This document shows, one piece after another, positions 1 through 8,171 of a DNA stretch of 64,000 nucleotides. Under the pieces are notes generated by a model that saw only the letters and a list, made by a program, of their open reading frames with translations, had not been told where the DNA came from and did not search any database. The first letter of the stretch is position 1; every line of letters begins with the position of its first letter. The stretch is taken from the NCBI GenBank assembly GCA_964648795.1, contig CAZYMB010000001.1, positions 62,001 through 126,000 of the forward strand. The letters are read 5' to 3'. The translations under genes were made by a program, and so were the position numbers. This stretch comes from JAHDDW01 sp964648795. Lineage in GTDB: Bacteria > Actinomycetota > Acidimicrobiia > Acidimicrobiales > SZUA-35.

Positions 1-168
1 CATCGAGTTACGGCTTTGTGCAAGGGGGCGGGTTCTGATACAACCGTGAAAAGCATCAGGGTAGTTAGTCAGAGTTTACAGCCTACAAGGTTCACTAAGC
101 ATAAATACCTAGTCCATATGAAGTGGTTTGATAGCGCTTGTGAATTACCCAGCTAGGTAAGGTTAAAA
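1..168. other. Unassigned left edge of the window
   Basis: No gene can be assigned here. On the plus strand frame 1 is open from base 1 to a TAG at 154-156 (51 codons), so it could be the C-terminus of a gene entering from the left, but an open run this short is not rare by chance. Frame 3 closes early, after about a dozen codons ending GGGF, and is an alternative gene end. On the minus strand a short ATG-started frame runs off the edge. I recognise none of these peptides. Confidence 0.2.
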
Positions 169-387
169 CTATTTTGTTTCAGTGTCTTTATCGATGAGTT
201 GGTTTACTTCTTTGCCAACTTTTTCGAGTCGTTTAGAACAGAAGTCGAGTAGCTCGTTTCCTCTTTCGACTTTTTTGGCGAGTATGTCTACATCTATTTC
301 AGAGCCTTCCAACTCGTTGAGAATTTCCGCCAGCTCTTTGATAGCTGAGTCGTATGTCAATTCTTGTTCGGCTGAATCGTTGCTCAT
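169..387 (-). CDS. xseB: Exodeoxyribonuclease VII small subunit
   Basis: This is the 72-residue small subunit of exonuclease VII, which binds the large subunit and helps degrade single-stranded DNA to oligonucleotides in the cytoplasm. The sequence shows the usual pattern for the family: an N-terminal segment with a TYDSAIKELAEILNELE-type helix, then a second helix with RGNELLDFCSKRLEKV that forms the coiled-coil hairpin. Length is typical. It lies six bases downstream of xseA on the same strand, the standard operon order, so co-transcription is expected. Identification is firm because of both motif and neighbour. Confidence 0.93.
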   Translation of the reverse strand: MSNDSAEQELTYDSAIKELAEILNELEGSEIDVDILAKKVERGNELLDFCSKRLEKVGKEVNQLIDKDTETK

Positions 388-393
388 GGGTTC

Positions 394-1773
394 CTATGAT
401 ACATCTTTAGAGCGCCCAGAAACCACGCTTGCGATAGTTCCACCTTTGACATGAGTTGTAAGCTCGGTGCCCTCAGTAACTTCATCGGTGCTTCTAACAA
501 TATCTCCATTGCTGTTTCTTGTAATTGTGTAGCCGCGCTCTAAGCTTCGCTCCGGGTCTAACGCAGAGACTCTAGTTTTTAGTGACTTTAGTTCTAGCTC
601 GAGGGACTCAATAATTTGATGAGGGCTGAGCGCTAGCCGAGATCGACTGTTCGCTAGAGTTTTTGAGTGGCTATCAATTGCTGTTTTCGCAGCAACAAGA
701 ATTCGTTTTCTGTTGTGGTCTAGTTTGACGGCTGTTTTTTCTAAGGCGCCAGTGGCTTCTCGATTTATTCGATGTGATAAGTGGGCAAGGTTAGTGGTAG
801 AGGCCTCGATCGCACGCTGGCTGAGTGTATGCAGTCGGATTTTATGATCAGCAACTAACTGTTGTTGCTTGGTCGCCCTGTGTATTAAGAAGTTGGCAGC
901 TGCTGTGGGAGTCTTGCAAGATTTATGGGCGACTTCATCCATAATTGAACTATCGATTTCATGTCCGATGCCAGTAATGACTGGAAGACGACATTGAGTT
1001 ACAGCCATAACGGTCTCGCGAGAGTCAAAGGCCACCAGATCGGCTTTGGCGCCTCCACCTCTTACAACAACAAGAGCGTCTAGTTCTGGAATATCGTTGG
1101 CAGTACTAATAGCACTGACCAACATTGGGACAGCGTCTAAGCCTTGGGTTCGGCAATCGATAGGCACCAGCTCAAAGTTAATAACACTTTTGTTGATTTC
1201 GTCTGCGAAGTCTGCGTAGGCAGCAGACCCGATGCTGGTTATGACACCAACCTTTAGGGTGAGAGTCGGTAGGGGGATTAACTTGTTGCGGTCGAGTAAG
1301 TTCTTCTCTTTGAGCTCGGCCAGTAGTTTTGTCCTGTCGGCAGCCATTTGACCGAGTGTGTACTCAGGGTCGATCTGGGACATTCTGAGTTGGACTTTGC
1401 CTTGGGGTGCATAGTAATTGACTTGTCCTCTAATTCTTACTTTTACGCCATCGGCCATGCGGGTTCCACCTGCACGAGACAGTGTCTTATTTACATGAGC
1501 ACGTTCTTTTGAGAACAAGGTGACAGCAATAACTGACTTTGCCTGAGAGCCAAGGGTTTCATCTGAGTCAACAAGGTCAAAGTAGACATGCCCATTTTGA
1601 CTTCTTGAGATGCCTGAAAGAACTCCTTCAACCCAAACTTGTCTTTCAAAAGCTTCATCGATTGTCTTTGTAATTGCCGAGCAGAGCTCGGCGACGGTCA
1701 AGGTATTGGGTTTCTTGGGCACATTATTATCTGGGGTCACGCTCACAGAGTCGATTTCGGCGCTACTTGACAT
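394..1773 (-). CDS. xseA: Exodeoxyribonuclease VII large subunit
   Basis: This is the catalytic subunit of exonuclease VII (459 residues, a normal length), acting on single-stranded DNA in repair and recombination. An OB-fold DNA-binding region occupies about residues 25-135. The catalytic core shows GVITSIGSAAYADF at 176-189, the RGGG glycine motif at 238-241 followed by DLVAFDSR, and GIGHEID at 268-274. A long coiled-coil region follows (about 295-410), the part that binds XseB. The C-terminal LERGYTI segment is also typical. It is divergent from the GGDEF-EAL gene across 127 bases and upstream of xseB. Confidence 0.95.
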   Translation of the reverse strand: MSSSAEIDSVSVTPDNNVPKKPNTLTVAELCSAITKTIDEAFERQVWVEGVLSGISRSQNGHVYFDLVDSDETLGSQAKSVIAVTLFSKERAHVNKTLSRAGGTRMADGVKVRIRGQVNYYAPQGKVQLRMSQIDPEYTLGQMAADRTKLLAELKEKNLLDRNKLIPLPTLTLKVGVITSIGSAAYADFADEINKSVINFELVPIDCRTQGLDAVPMLVSAISTANDIPELDALVVVRGGGAKADLVAFDSRETVMAVTQCRLPVITGIGHEIDSSIMDEVAHKSCKTPTAAANFLIHRATKQQQLVADHKIRLHTLSQRAIEASTTNLAHLSHRINREATGALEKTAVKLDHNRKRILVAAKTAIDSHSKTLANSRSRLALSPHQIIESLELELKSLKTRVSALDPERSLERGYTITRNSNGDIVRSTDEVTEGTELTTHVKGGTIASVVSGRSKDVS

Positions 1774-1900
1774 GCGTTTAATCCTACTTCGTTGGCTTCG
1801 ATCTCGGTTGGGGGATATCTTATAAACAACTCGATTTGTATCTAATGTAAATGCTCAGGCGTTTTCTCTAAGGTATTAGTCACTATTAAGACTTCCGCCA

Positions 1901-4459
1901 ATGCTCGAACCTACCAAAAACTCTATCTTTGAGGCTTTGCCAGATTCCGATGTCCAAATTGATGATGAGCCTAAAGTTAGCAACGATGCTCTTTCTGCCT
2001 CCTCGTTGTTTGATGGCTTAATCCTTCTTAAGTTTGAGCCACGTAGCGGCGACATCAAGGTCAGCTATGTTTCTGACTTTGTCTATTCTGCTGTCGCTGG
2101 CAATAGCGGAGGCCTAGTCACTGTCGAGAAGCTAAACAGTTTCTTTGGTTTTGGTACACACAATTCGCCTGAATCTTTTCAAGCAATGTGCGCAAATTTA
2201 CTTGACTCTAAAACACCAACCAGTTCTAATTGGTCAGGCCAAGTCAGAACCGACGGCTCGGTTGAGCTTTCGGTCGCTGCAGAATTTCGACTGCTTCCAC
2301 TTGATCTGCAATCCGAAGATTCGGGCTCAGTCAATGTGTTAGTTTTGGTTAGAGATCTGGCAAGAACATCAGCTGGCCATATTGTCGGAGCATCACAACT
2401 ATTTAGTTCACCAGGAGGTCTACAAGTAGACTTTGCAAATGAACCGGTAGGTTCTGATGCTAATACTGCCAAGCCGGTCTCGATAGGAAACGATCTCGGA
2501 CAATATGTTTTTCAGATCGCAACGGGGTTAGCAAGCTCGATCCGCCCAGAACTAGATGACGAGCATGCTGGCTGTGAAGTCGACGTTTCCGTAGCCATCA
2601 TTGGTCCGACAGGGCACTTGTCGCCGGTCGTTCTTGGTGGTTTGCCATTTGAGCTGTTCGACTCTTTGGTGGACCAACTAGATAGAACAGTGGACTCCGA
2701 AGAAGTGTCCGAACTTATCTTAAACAGTCTTTCACTTAGCACAGAGGCAGGCCTTGTTGACCACAGAGTAACTGGTGGTTGGGTAGTGCCGATTGTTGGT
2801 TCGTTAGCTCAATTTGGAGAACTGACCGAGTACGGAGAGATCTACGACTTCGGCCACGCTCAGCTTAGAGACTTTGAGTTGAGTGGGCTAATGGTTGTTA
2901 CTCGCAGAGCTGTTCCGCGTGGGCGTTCAAACTTTCGTGCTCCTGATGGCAGGTATGTAACGGGTATGTTTGAAGCCGACCCTCAGCCATGGTCGTTTGG
3001 TAACTCTGGTTCTGTTCCCAAAGTTAAGCAGAATGAACCACCTGTCTCTAAACACCAGAAGCGAACAGAGCTGATGGCTTCTGCGCAGCAACTAGTAGGA
3101 GAAGCAATCGAAGCAGCATATCGACTTGCTAGCGAGTCAGCCGTTGGTGCTCATGATTCCTTAACCAGCCTGCCTAATAGAGAGACCGCCCTTGAGCGTC
3201 TCCAACAGGTTTTGCAGTCCAACGACCAAGACCAAACTGATATATCTGTACTGCTTATCGATATCGATAAGTTCCAATCAATCAACCATAGTTTCGGCGC
3301 TAGCACAGGAGATTTAGTCTTAGCTGAAATTGCTTCTCGCTTACTTTCTTCTGTTCGTTTGGGTGATCAAGTTGCACGTATTTCTTCAGATCAATACCTA
3401 GTGGTTTGCGCAACCCCTAAAGACGAGTTAGATCCGAGTTCAATTGCTAAGCGAGTGCTTAACAAAGTTAACGAACCGTTCAGAATGAACGATGGAGCCG
3501 AACTTCTACTGACGTCGTCTGCTGGGCTTGTCAAAGTCATAGATCAAGACACCGAGCCTGTTGATATTTTGAGTCAGGCTGAAAGTGCTCTTAATCGTGC
3601 CACTGCTAAGGGCAGAGGCGAGTTTTGTGTCTGGGATGAAGAAACGCAGGACTTAGTTGGATCTACAGTGGCGATGGAGGTCGCTATTCGCTCTGGTATA
3701 GACGCCAAAGAGTTTGTCGTTTACTACCAGCCACTGGTTGATATTAGCTCTGGTCGCATGGTCGGGGCTGAGGCTTTGGTTCGCTGGGAGAAACCAGATG
3801 GTGAAATAGTTAGCCCAATCGAATTTATTGGAATCGCAGAAGAATCAGGCCTGATTGTGGATCTGGGGATGCAGATTATTGATCAGGTATGTGAAGACTT
3901 AGCCGCATGGCCTGAGAACGAAATGGGCAAGCCAGTCGTCACGATTAACCTGAGCGCTCGACAACTCGAGAGCGATATGTTGCTACCAGGTATTATCTCG
4001 GCTCTGCGACGTAATAGTCTGCACCCATCGAGCGTAGGTTTCGAAATAACCGAATCGATGGAAATATCTAACATGGAAGTGGCGCTTGCAACGCTTGCGC
4101 GACTCAAAGAATTGAACTGCAGGATTGCCATTGACGACTTCGGTATTGGGCATGCAACTATGGAGTATCTACGTAACTTCTCCGATGCTGATGCTCTCAA
4201 AATTGATCGATCGTTTGTTAACGGTCTAGCCGGAGAGGCAGAGTCGCTTGAAGATACTGCGATTGTCACAGCTTCGATTGCGTTGGCTGATGCCCTCGGA
4301 ATGCAAGTAGTTGCCGAAGGCGTTGAGACGGTAGAGCAACTCAATGTGTTAAAGAAACTGAACTGCCGATATGGCCAGGGTTACGGATTTTCTAGGCCTG
4401 TTACTTATCAAGAAGCACAGCAGCTATGGCTGAAGAGCTTCATATCTCCACAAGATTGA
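1901..4459 (+). CDS. GGDEF-EAL protein, probable c-di-GMP phosphodiesterase
   Basis: An 852-residue soluble protein. The first 400 residues or so match nothing I recognise and hold no obvious membrane segment. A GGDEF domain follows (about 415-575): the DSLTSLPNRETALERL entry and LLIDIDKFQSINHSFG are clear, but the signature site near residue 494 reads SSDQY, so cyclase activity is probably lost. The EAL domain (about 595-840) keeps EALVRW near 624, NLSARQ, EITES, the IDDFG metal site, KIDRSFV and VAEGVET. I infer an active phosphodiesterase with a regulatory or inactive GGDEF half. It is monocistronic and divergent from xseA. Confidence 0.9.
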   Translation: MLEPTKNSIFEALPDSDVQIDDEPKVSNDALSASSLFDGLILLKFEPRSGDIKVSYVSDFVYSAVAGNSGGLVTVEKLNSFFGFGTHNSPESFQAMCANLLDSKTPTSSNWSGQVRTDGSVELSVAAEFRLLPLDLQSEDSGSVNVLVLVRDLARTSAGHIVGASQLFSSPGGLQVDFANEPVGSDANTAKPVSIGNDLGQYVFQIATGLASSIRPELDDEHAGCEVDVSVAIIGPTGHLSPVVLGGLPFELFDSLVDQLDRTVDSEEVSELILNSLSLSTEAGLVDHRVTGGWVVPIVGSLAQFGELTEYGEIYDFGHAQLRDFELSGLMVVTRRAVPRGRSNFRAPDGRYVTGMFEADPQPWSFGNSGSVPKVKQNEPPVSKHQKRTELMASAQQLVGEAIEAAYRLASESAVGAHDSLTSLPNRETALERLQQVLQSNDQDQTDISVLLIDIDKFQSINHSFGASTGDLVLAEIASRLLSSVRLGDQVARISSDQYLVVCATPKDELDPSSIAKRVLNKVNEPFRMNDGAELLLTSSAGLVKVIDQDTEPVDILSQAESALNRATAKGRGEFCVWDEETQDLVGSTVAMEVAIRSGIDAKEFVVYYQPLVDISSGRMVGAEALVRWEKPDGEIVSPIEFIGIAEESGLIVDLGMQIIDQVCEDLAAWPENEMGKPVVTINLSARQLESDMLLPGIISALRRNSLHPSSVGFEITESMEISNMEVALATLARLKELNCRIAIDDFGIGHATMEYLRNFSDADALKIDRSFVNGLAGEAESLEDTAIVTASIALADALGMQVVAEGVETVEQLNVLKKLNCRYGQGYGFSRPVTYQEAQQLWLKSFISPQD

Positions 4460-4557
4460 TAAAGAGGGATGTTTCTGGGGCTCATTGCCGATTTAGGGTC
4501 AATTTATGGTATTTATGCCGCTATCCTTGAATTTGGCGGAAATTTATGGGCGGAGAC

Positions 4558-4573
4558 TATTACCTAGGTAATA
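4558..4573. promoter_or_regulatory. 16-bp perfect palindrome upstream of the DivIVA-like gene
   Basis: TATTACCTAGGTAATA is its own reverse complement over all 16 bases and lies 39 bases before the nearest ATG of the following gene. Its right half contains a possible -10 element (TAATAC). A symmetric site of this kind suggests a dimeric regulator, but no regulator can be named from the sequence. Confidence 0.45.
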
Positions 4574-4612
4574 CTTAGCTCTGATGCTCACCAAGCGTTA
4601 CTAAACCTAAGA

Positions 4613-6148
4613 ATGACAAAGGGGTACCCGGTGGACACATCTGGAGAGATCGGACAAAAAGAGTTTGCACGAAAACTCAAAGGCTTTGATGAGACAGAGG
4701 TAAGACTCTACTTAAAGCACCTGGGTGGAGAGTTCGCCAAGCTAGATGAACAGATCAAAGAGGCACGAACTCGAGCTATCGCTGCCGAAGATCAGCTGAT
4801 GCTAATAGAGCAGCAGTCAACAGATGAAGGCAAATACAACAACTTGAGTGAGCATGTCGATGACTTACTTAAGGGAGCTCAAGGCGTTCGAGAAGATATC
4901 CGTAAGCGAGCTGAGTCTGAAGCAGCCACTATCGTCACTGAATCAGAACACGATGCTAATCGCATCCGAACTGAGGCCGAGCGTGCAGCAGTTGAGCTTA
5001 AGACGGAATCTGAAAAGCAGATGCGTGACACGGAAGCTCATATAGCCCAGCAACTAGACGAAGCTCGCAAACAAGCTGAAGCTATTGTTACAGACGCCAA
5101 AACACATGCGGACGAATTGACTGAAACAGCTCAGAAGAATCTGGCACGTGATAGAGATAAGTCTTTGGTTGAAGCCGAAAAGACCATTGCTGATACCCAG
5201 GCTAAGGTCGACCAGATGATGTCAGAGGCTGAAAGCTCGGCAGCCGATGTTTCAACCGACGCAACGGCCAAGGCTGAGATTTTAGTTAACGATGCTCAAG
5301 CAAGAGCAGAATCTATCATCACAGCAGCTGATGCTAATGCAAAAGCTCGCAACGAAGAACTCGCAATGATCGACGCCAGACTGAAAGAGGCTGACGAATA
5401 TTTGAGCACAACTCAGGCAGAAGCAGACGGTTACTCTGCGGCTCGACGTGAAGAAGCTGACACTTATTTCAAATCTAAGTCAGATGAGGCTGACGGCTAT
5501 TTTCAATCTAAGTTGGTTGAGGCTGATGGTTACTTCGATACAAAGCGCCAAGAAGCTGATGCTCTAGTCGTGGAACGCCAAGAGGGAATCTTGGAAGAAG
5601 CAAAAGAAGCTGAAGAAGCAAGAGATAAGGCATTGTCCGAGATTGACGATGCTAAAGGTCAGGTCGCTGAGTTACTAGAACGGGCCCGTTCGCAGAGTGA
5701 ATTTTTACGCCAAGAAGCCGAGGAAGTTATTCGCGAAAAGGTCCGCAACTATATTGAGCAGAGCGAGAAGCGCATAGCAAGACTGCACATCACTGAGCAG
5801 TCAGCTAAAGAACGTTTAATCTCGGCGCAGAAAGAGCTTAGTAGCGCTCTAGAGAATGTAACCGTAGATGACCGTGAGGAGCTTGGAGAAGGCACTGACG
5901 AAAGCGTCTTGGCTGAAGCTGAGAAGAGAATGCTTGCGGCCGTAGAGGTTGATATTCGTGATGAACAAGCTAACCCAGTCGTTATCGATATGGATGCTGA
6001 GTCTCATACTCCAGCTGCGGGCTATCGCGATCTTCCAGAGGTCCAGCCTGATAGCAACGACCCACTTTCTCAGTTAGTTCGAGAAGCCATGCAACAAGCA
6101 GTGGATACTGCCTCTTCTAGCGAATCTAGTATTAAATCAGCCGAATAA
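4613..6148 (+). CDS. DivIVA-like coiled-coil protein with hendecad repeats
   Basis: The N-terminus (about residues 8-60 of 511) resembles the DivIVA/Wag31 membrane-targeting domain: a basic-hydrophobic start, then KEFARKLKGFDETEVRLYLKHLG and a coiled coil. Residues 60-400 are almost pure heptad or hendecad coiled coil rich in Ala, Glu and Asp. From residue 270, five units of exactly 11 residues follow one another, each starting EAD (EADGYSAARRE, EADTYFKSKSD and so on). The tail is acidic and disordered. The ATG at 4613 lacks a clear ribosome site; GTG at 4631 is preceded by AAAGGGG at a good distance and may be the true start. A polar-growth or cytoskeletal scaffold role is inferred. Confidence 0.7.
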   Translation: MTKGYPVDTSGEIGQKEFARKLKGFDETEVRLYLKHLGGEFAKLDEQIKEARTRAIAAEDQLMLIEQQSTDEGKYNNLSEHVDDLLKGAQGVREDIRKRAESEAATIVTESEHDANRIRTEAERAAVELKTESEKQMRDTEAHIAQQLDEARKQAEAIVTDAKTHADELTETAQKNLARDRDKSLVEAEKTIADTQAKVDQMMSEAESSAADVSTDATAKAEILVNDAQARAESIITAADANAKARNEELAMIDARLKEADEYLSTTQAEADGYSAARREEADTYFKSKSDEADGYFQSKLVEADGYFDTKRQEADALVVERQEGILEEAKEAEEARDKALSEIDDAKGQVAELLERARSQSEFLRQEAEEVIREKVRNYIEQSEKRIARLHITEQSAKERLISAQKELSSALENVTVDDREELGEGTDESVLAEAEKRMLAAVEVDIRDEQANPVVIDMDAESHTPAAGYRDLPEVQPDSNDPLSQLVREAMQQAVDTASSSESSIKSAE

Positions 6149-6208
6149 TACAGCGCAATTAGACCGCCCTAGCTGTACCTGCTGATGCCTCAGATGGGGG
6201 CGTAGCTG

Positions 6209-6225
6209 TATAATATATATGGGGG
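6209..6225 (+). promoter_or_regulatory. Consensus -10 box and ribosome site before 6232
   Basis: A perfect TATAAT lies at 6209-6214, 17 bases before the ATG at 6232, and GGGGG at 6221-6225 could serve as the ribosome site. No good -35 box is visible at the matching distance. TAGCTGTA occurs twice upstream (about 6169 and 6203), the second copy running into the -10 box. If this promoter is used, the leader is only about ten bases long. Confidence 0.5.
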
Positions 6226-6231
6226 CAAATC

Positions 6232-7182
6232 ATGGCGGATAGAGAAGTCTTTCAACAAGGCTCACCGAGGACCCCGGACGCTGTTGGGCTAATTAAGCCA
6301 GTTAAAAAACTATTTACTGAGGCCGGAGTCAAGCTAGGTGACGTTGACTTAGCGGAAGTTCAAATTCGGCTAGGTAAGTTCCAGAATGCAGACAAGGTTC
6401 ACCATATAAGGGCTCCTGAGCAGCCAGAGTTGCAGCTTATTCTTTTTGCTTTGTTAGATCGGCTAGTCAAGATAGAAAGCTTGATTGCTACGAACAGGAT
6501 CAATGGCAAACACTTGTCTGAGGAACTCACAGACTTAGCAAACAGCGCTGTGAGAAGCAATGTAGCGAAGAAGCTTGATGAAGCGGTTAACAAACTCTTT
6601 GTTTGGGCGGCTGACGAATCCCGTGATGCACTAGCAGTGCAGGGAGTGGTCTCTGACGACGATTTTAAGCTAGCAAATCAGTTTCAATCTAGCATCGAGA
6701 GCCTTGGTTTGATTATTGCTTCTATAGAGAGCCCTGCTACCCACTATGTGGATCCACGAATAGGCCCCCTTCAAGAATATTTGCGTAAAAGTAAACTGGC
6801 AGGAGCATTTGAGACACGGGTTACTTTGGACACAGTTGAGAGTGAAGGCTCTGAAGTCTCCGTTACATATCCAGAAGAAAAGTTACTCAGGACTCCGGTT
6901 CAGAAAACTCCATTTGTTTTAAGAGCATTTGGGAGCGCTGGGTTTAATGCGACTTTGAATGCACTAATGTTTTTAACAGTTTCACAAGAACGAGAATCTC
7001 TAACCATTGATACTGTTGGTCTTTCAGAACTCACTATCTCTGGATGGACTATCTCGAGGTGGGACAGGCTTTACAAAGTTGACTTCTCCAAACTTGTCGA
7101 CAACCCAACGGGTACCAACATTATGGAGACCAAAAACAGGCGATGGGGTAGACCAAAGAACCCTGACTTAGGGGCGCTGTAA
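6232..7182 (+). CDS. Unknown protein, first of a tandem pair
   Basis: I do not recognise this 316-residue protein. It has no signal peptide or membrane segment and is predicted to be soluble. About residues 60-150 are helical, with LQLILFALLDRLVKIES near 65-80; the C-terminal half looks mixed alpha/beta. It ends in a basic segment (KNRRWGRPKNPDL). The next gene begins two bases after its stop, has similar length and contains a comparable helix (MVTFALLRRLAILE), so the two may be diverged duplicates. A consensus -10 box and a GGGGG ribosome site precede the ATG. No function is proposed. Confidence 0.75.
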   Translation: MADREVFQQGSPRTPDAVGLIKPVKKLFTEAGVKLGDVDLAEVQIRLGKFQNADKVHHIRAPEQPELQLILFALLDRLVKIESLIATNRINGKHLSEELTDLANSAVRSNVAKKLDEAVNKLFVWAADESRDALAVQGVVSDDDFKLANQFQSSIESLGLIIASIESPATHYVDPRIGPLQEYLRKSKLAGAFETRVTLDTVESEGSEVSVTYPEEKLLRTPVQKTPFVLRAFGSAGFNATLNALMFLTVSQERESLTIDTVGLSELTISGWTISRWDRLYKVDFSKLVDNPTGTNIMETKNRRWGRPKNPDLGAL

Positions 7183-7184
7183 TC

Positions 7185-8126
7185 ATGATAGGAGGCAGAC
7201 AGCCTTGGTTTCGTCCAGGTAAACCCAGCGAGGAAGACTTAAGGAGGTCCCTCATAGGTTCCATGGAGAACTTTGCTAGTATCCTGAGGAATTCAGGCAT
7301 CGGTATTCCTGATGACTATGTCAAACTAATGATCGAGATAGCGCTTGACCATCCGGGCTTTAAGTTGCCGCAAAAAACCTTGGAAGGTATGGTTACTTTC
7401 GCTCTACTCAGACGTTTGGCTATCTTAGAGACTATTTCGAACGAGCATAACTCTTCTAAATCTGGTGTTACAAGAGAAGCGACTATAGAGAGCCGTAGGG
7501 TTCTACGAATCAGCCTTGATGCGGTTGTGCGCTCAGAGAGGGATGAAGGAGTTGATCTTTGGTATAGATCGGGTTTTGAACCGATTCGACGATTTGTTTG
7601 CAAGGATATTTTCGCAGAAGATTTTAGATCGATCCTTGAACTAAGAGAGTACAACAAGAAACATAAACTAGATGAGAAAATAGCTTACGAGGCGAAACTC
7701 TTAACGGAAGGCGAAGAGGATCTAGAGATCTTGAAACAGAAGCCAGGCTATGTCGCAGCTCTAGTCGTAAAAGCAGTCGGTTTAGACAAATTCCTGAACC
7801 TAATTGTGCTTCTTAACTCGGCTCATACGGGACTAATTCAGTTGGACCCTTCAACAGGGACCCCAAGCTATTGGAACGCAACAATGGATAGCTGGGATGC
7901 AATAGAGAAAATGGGACAGAGGTTTGCCTCCGGGGGTGAAGCCAGTGCTGAACGTAAGCCGCAAGACGCCACTCGACCTAAGAGGGGACCCAAGGAGAAC
8001 TCCCGAGAGATAGATCCGTTTACCGGCTTAGCTCCTGGACTTGGGGATGGCGCCAAAGACCCTAAAGGTCGGTATGGGATTAAGCCTGAAGGCTCTGATA
8101 AACATGGAAGAGGCCAAGCGAGGTAG
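7185..8126 (+). CDS. Unknown protein, second of a tandem pair
   Basis: A 313-residue soluble protein that I do not recognise, starting two bases after the stop of the preceding unknown gene and therefore probably co-transcribed. The first 230 residues are predicted mostly helical; MVTFALLRRLAILE near residue 67 parallels a helix in the upstream gene. The last 75 residues are rich in Pro, Gly, Lys and Asp (RPKRGPKENSRE, GLAPGLGDGAKDPKG) and look disordered, with a basic end. Distant paralogy with the upstream protein is inferred by eye only. No catalytic motif is visible. Confidence 0.75.
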   Translation: MIGGRQPWFRPGKPSEEDLRRSLIGSMENFASILRNSGIGIPDDYVKLMIEIALDHPGFKLPQKTLEGMVTFALLRRLAILETISNEHNSSKSGVTREATIESRRVLRISLDAVVRSERDEGVDLWYRSGFEPIRRFVCKDIFAEDFRSILELREYNKKHKLDEKIAYEAKLLTEGEEDLEILKQKPGYVAALVVKAVGLDKFLNLIVLLNSAHTGLIQLDPSTGTPSYWNATMDSWDAIEKMGQRFASGGEASAERKPQDATRPKRGPKENSREIDPFTGLAPGLGDGAKDPKGRYGIKPEGSDKHGRGQAR

Positions 8127-8171
8127 CGGTTGGCCTCGACAAACCTGGCGTCCAGATAGGCTATTTCATAG

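Noticed and set aside
3883..4344. 153-codon open frame on the minus strand
   Set aside because: It lies within the EAL domain coding region on the other strand and resembles no protein.
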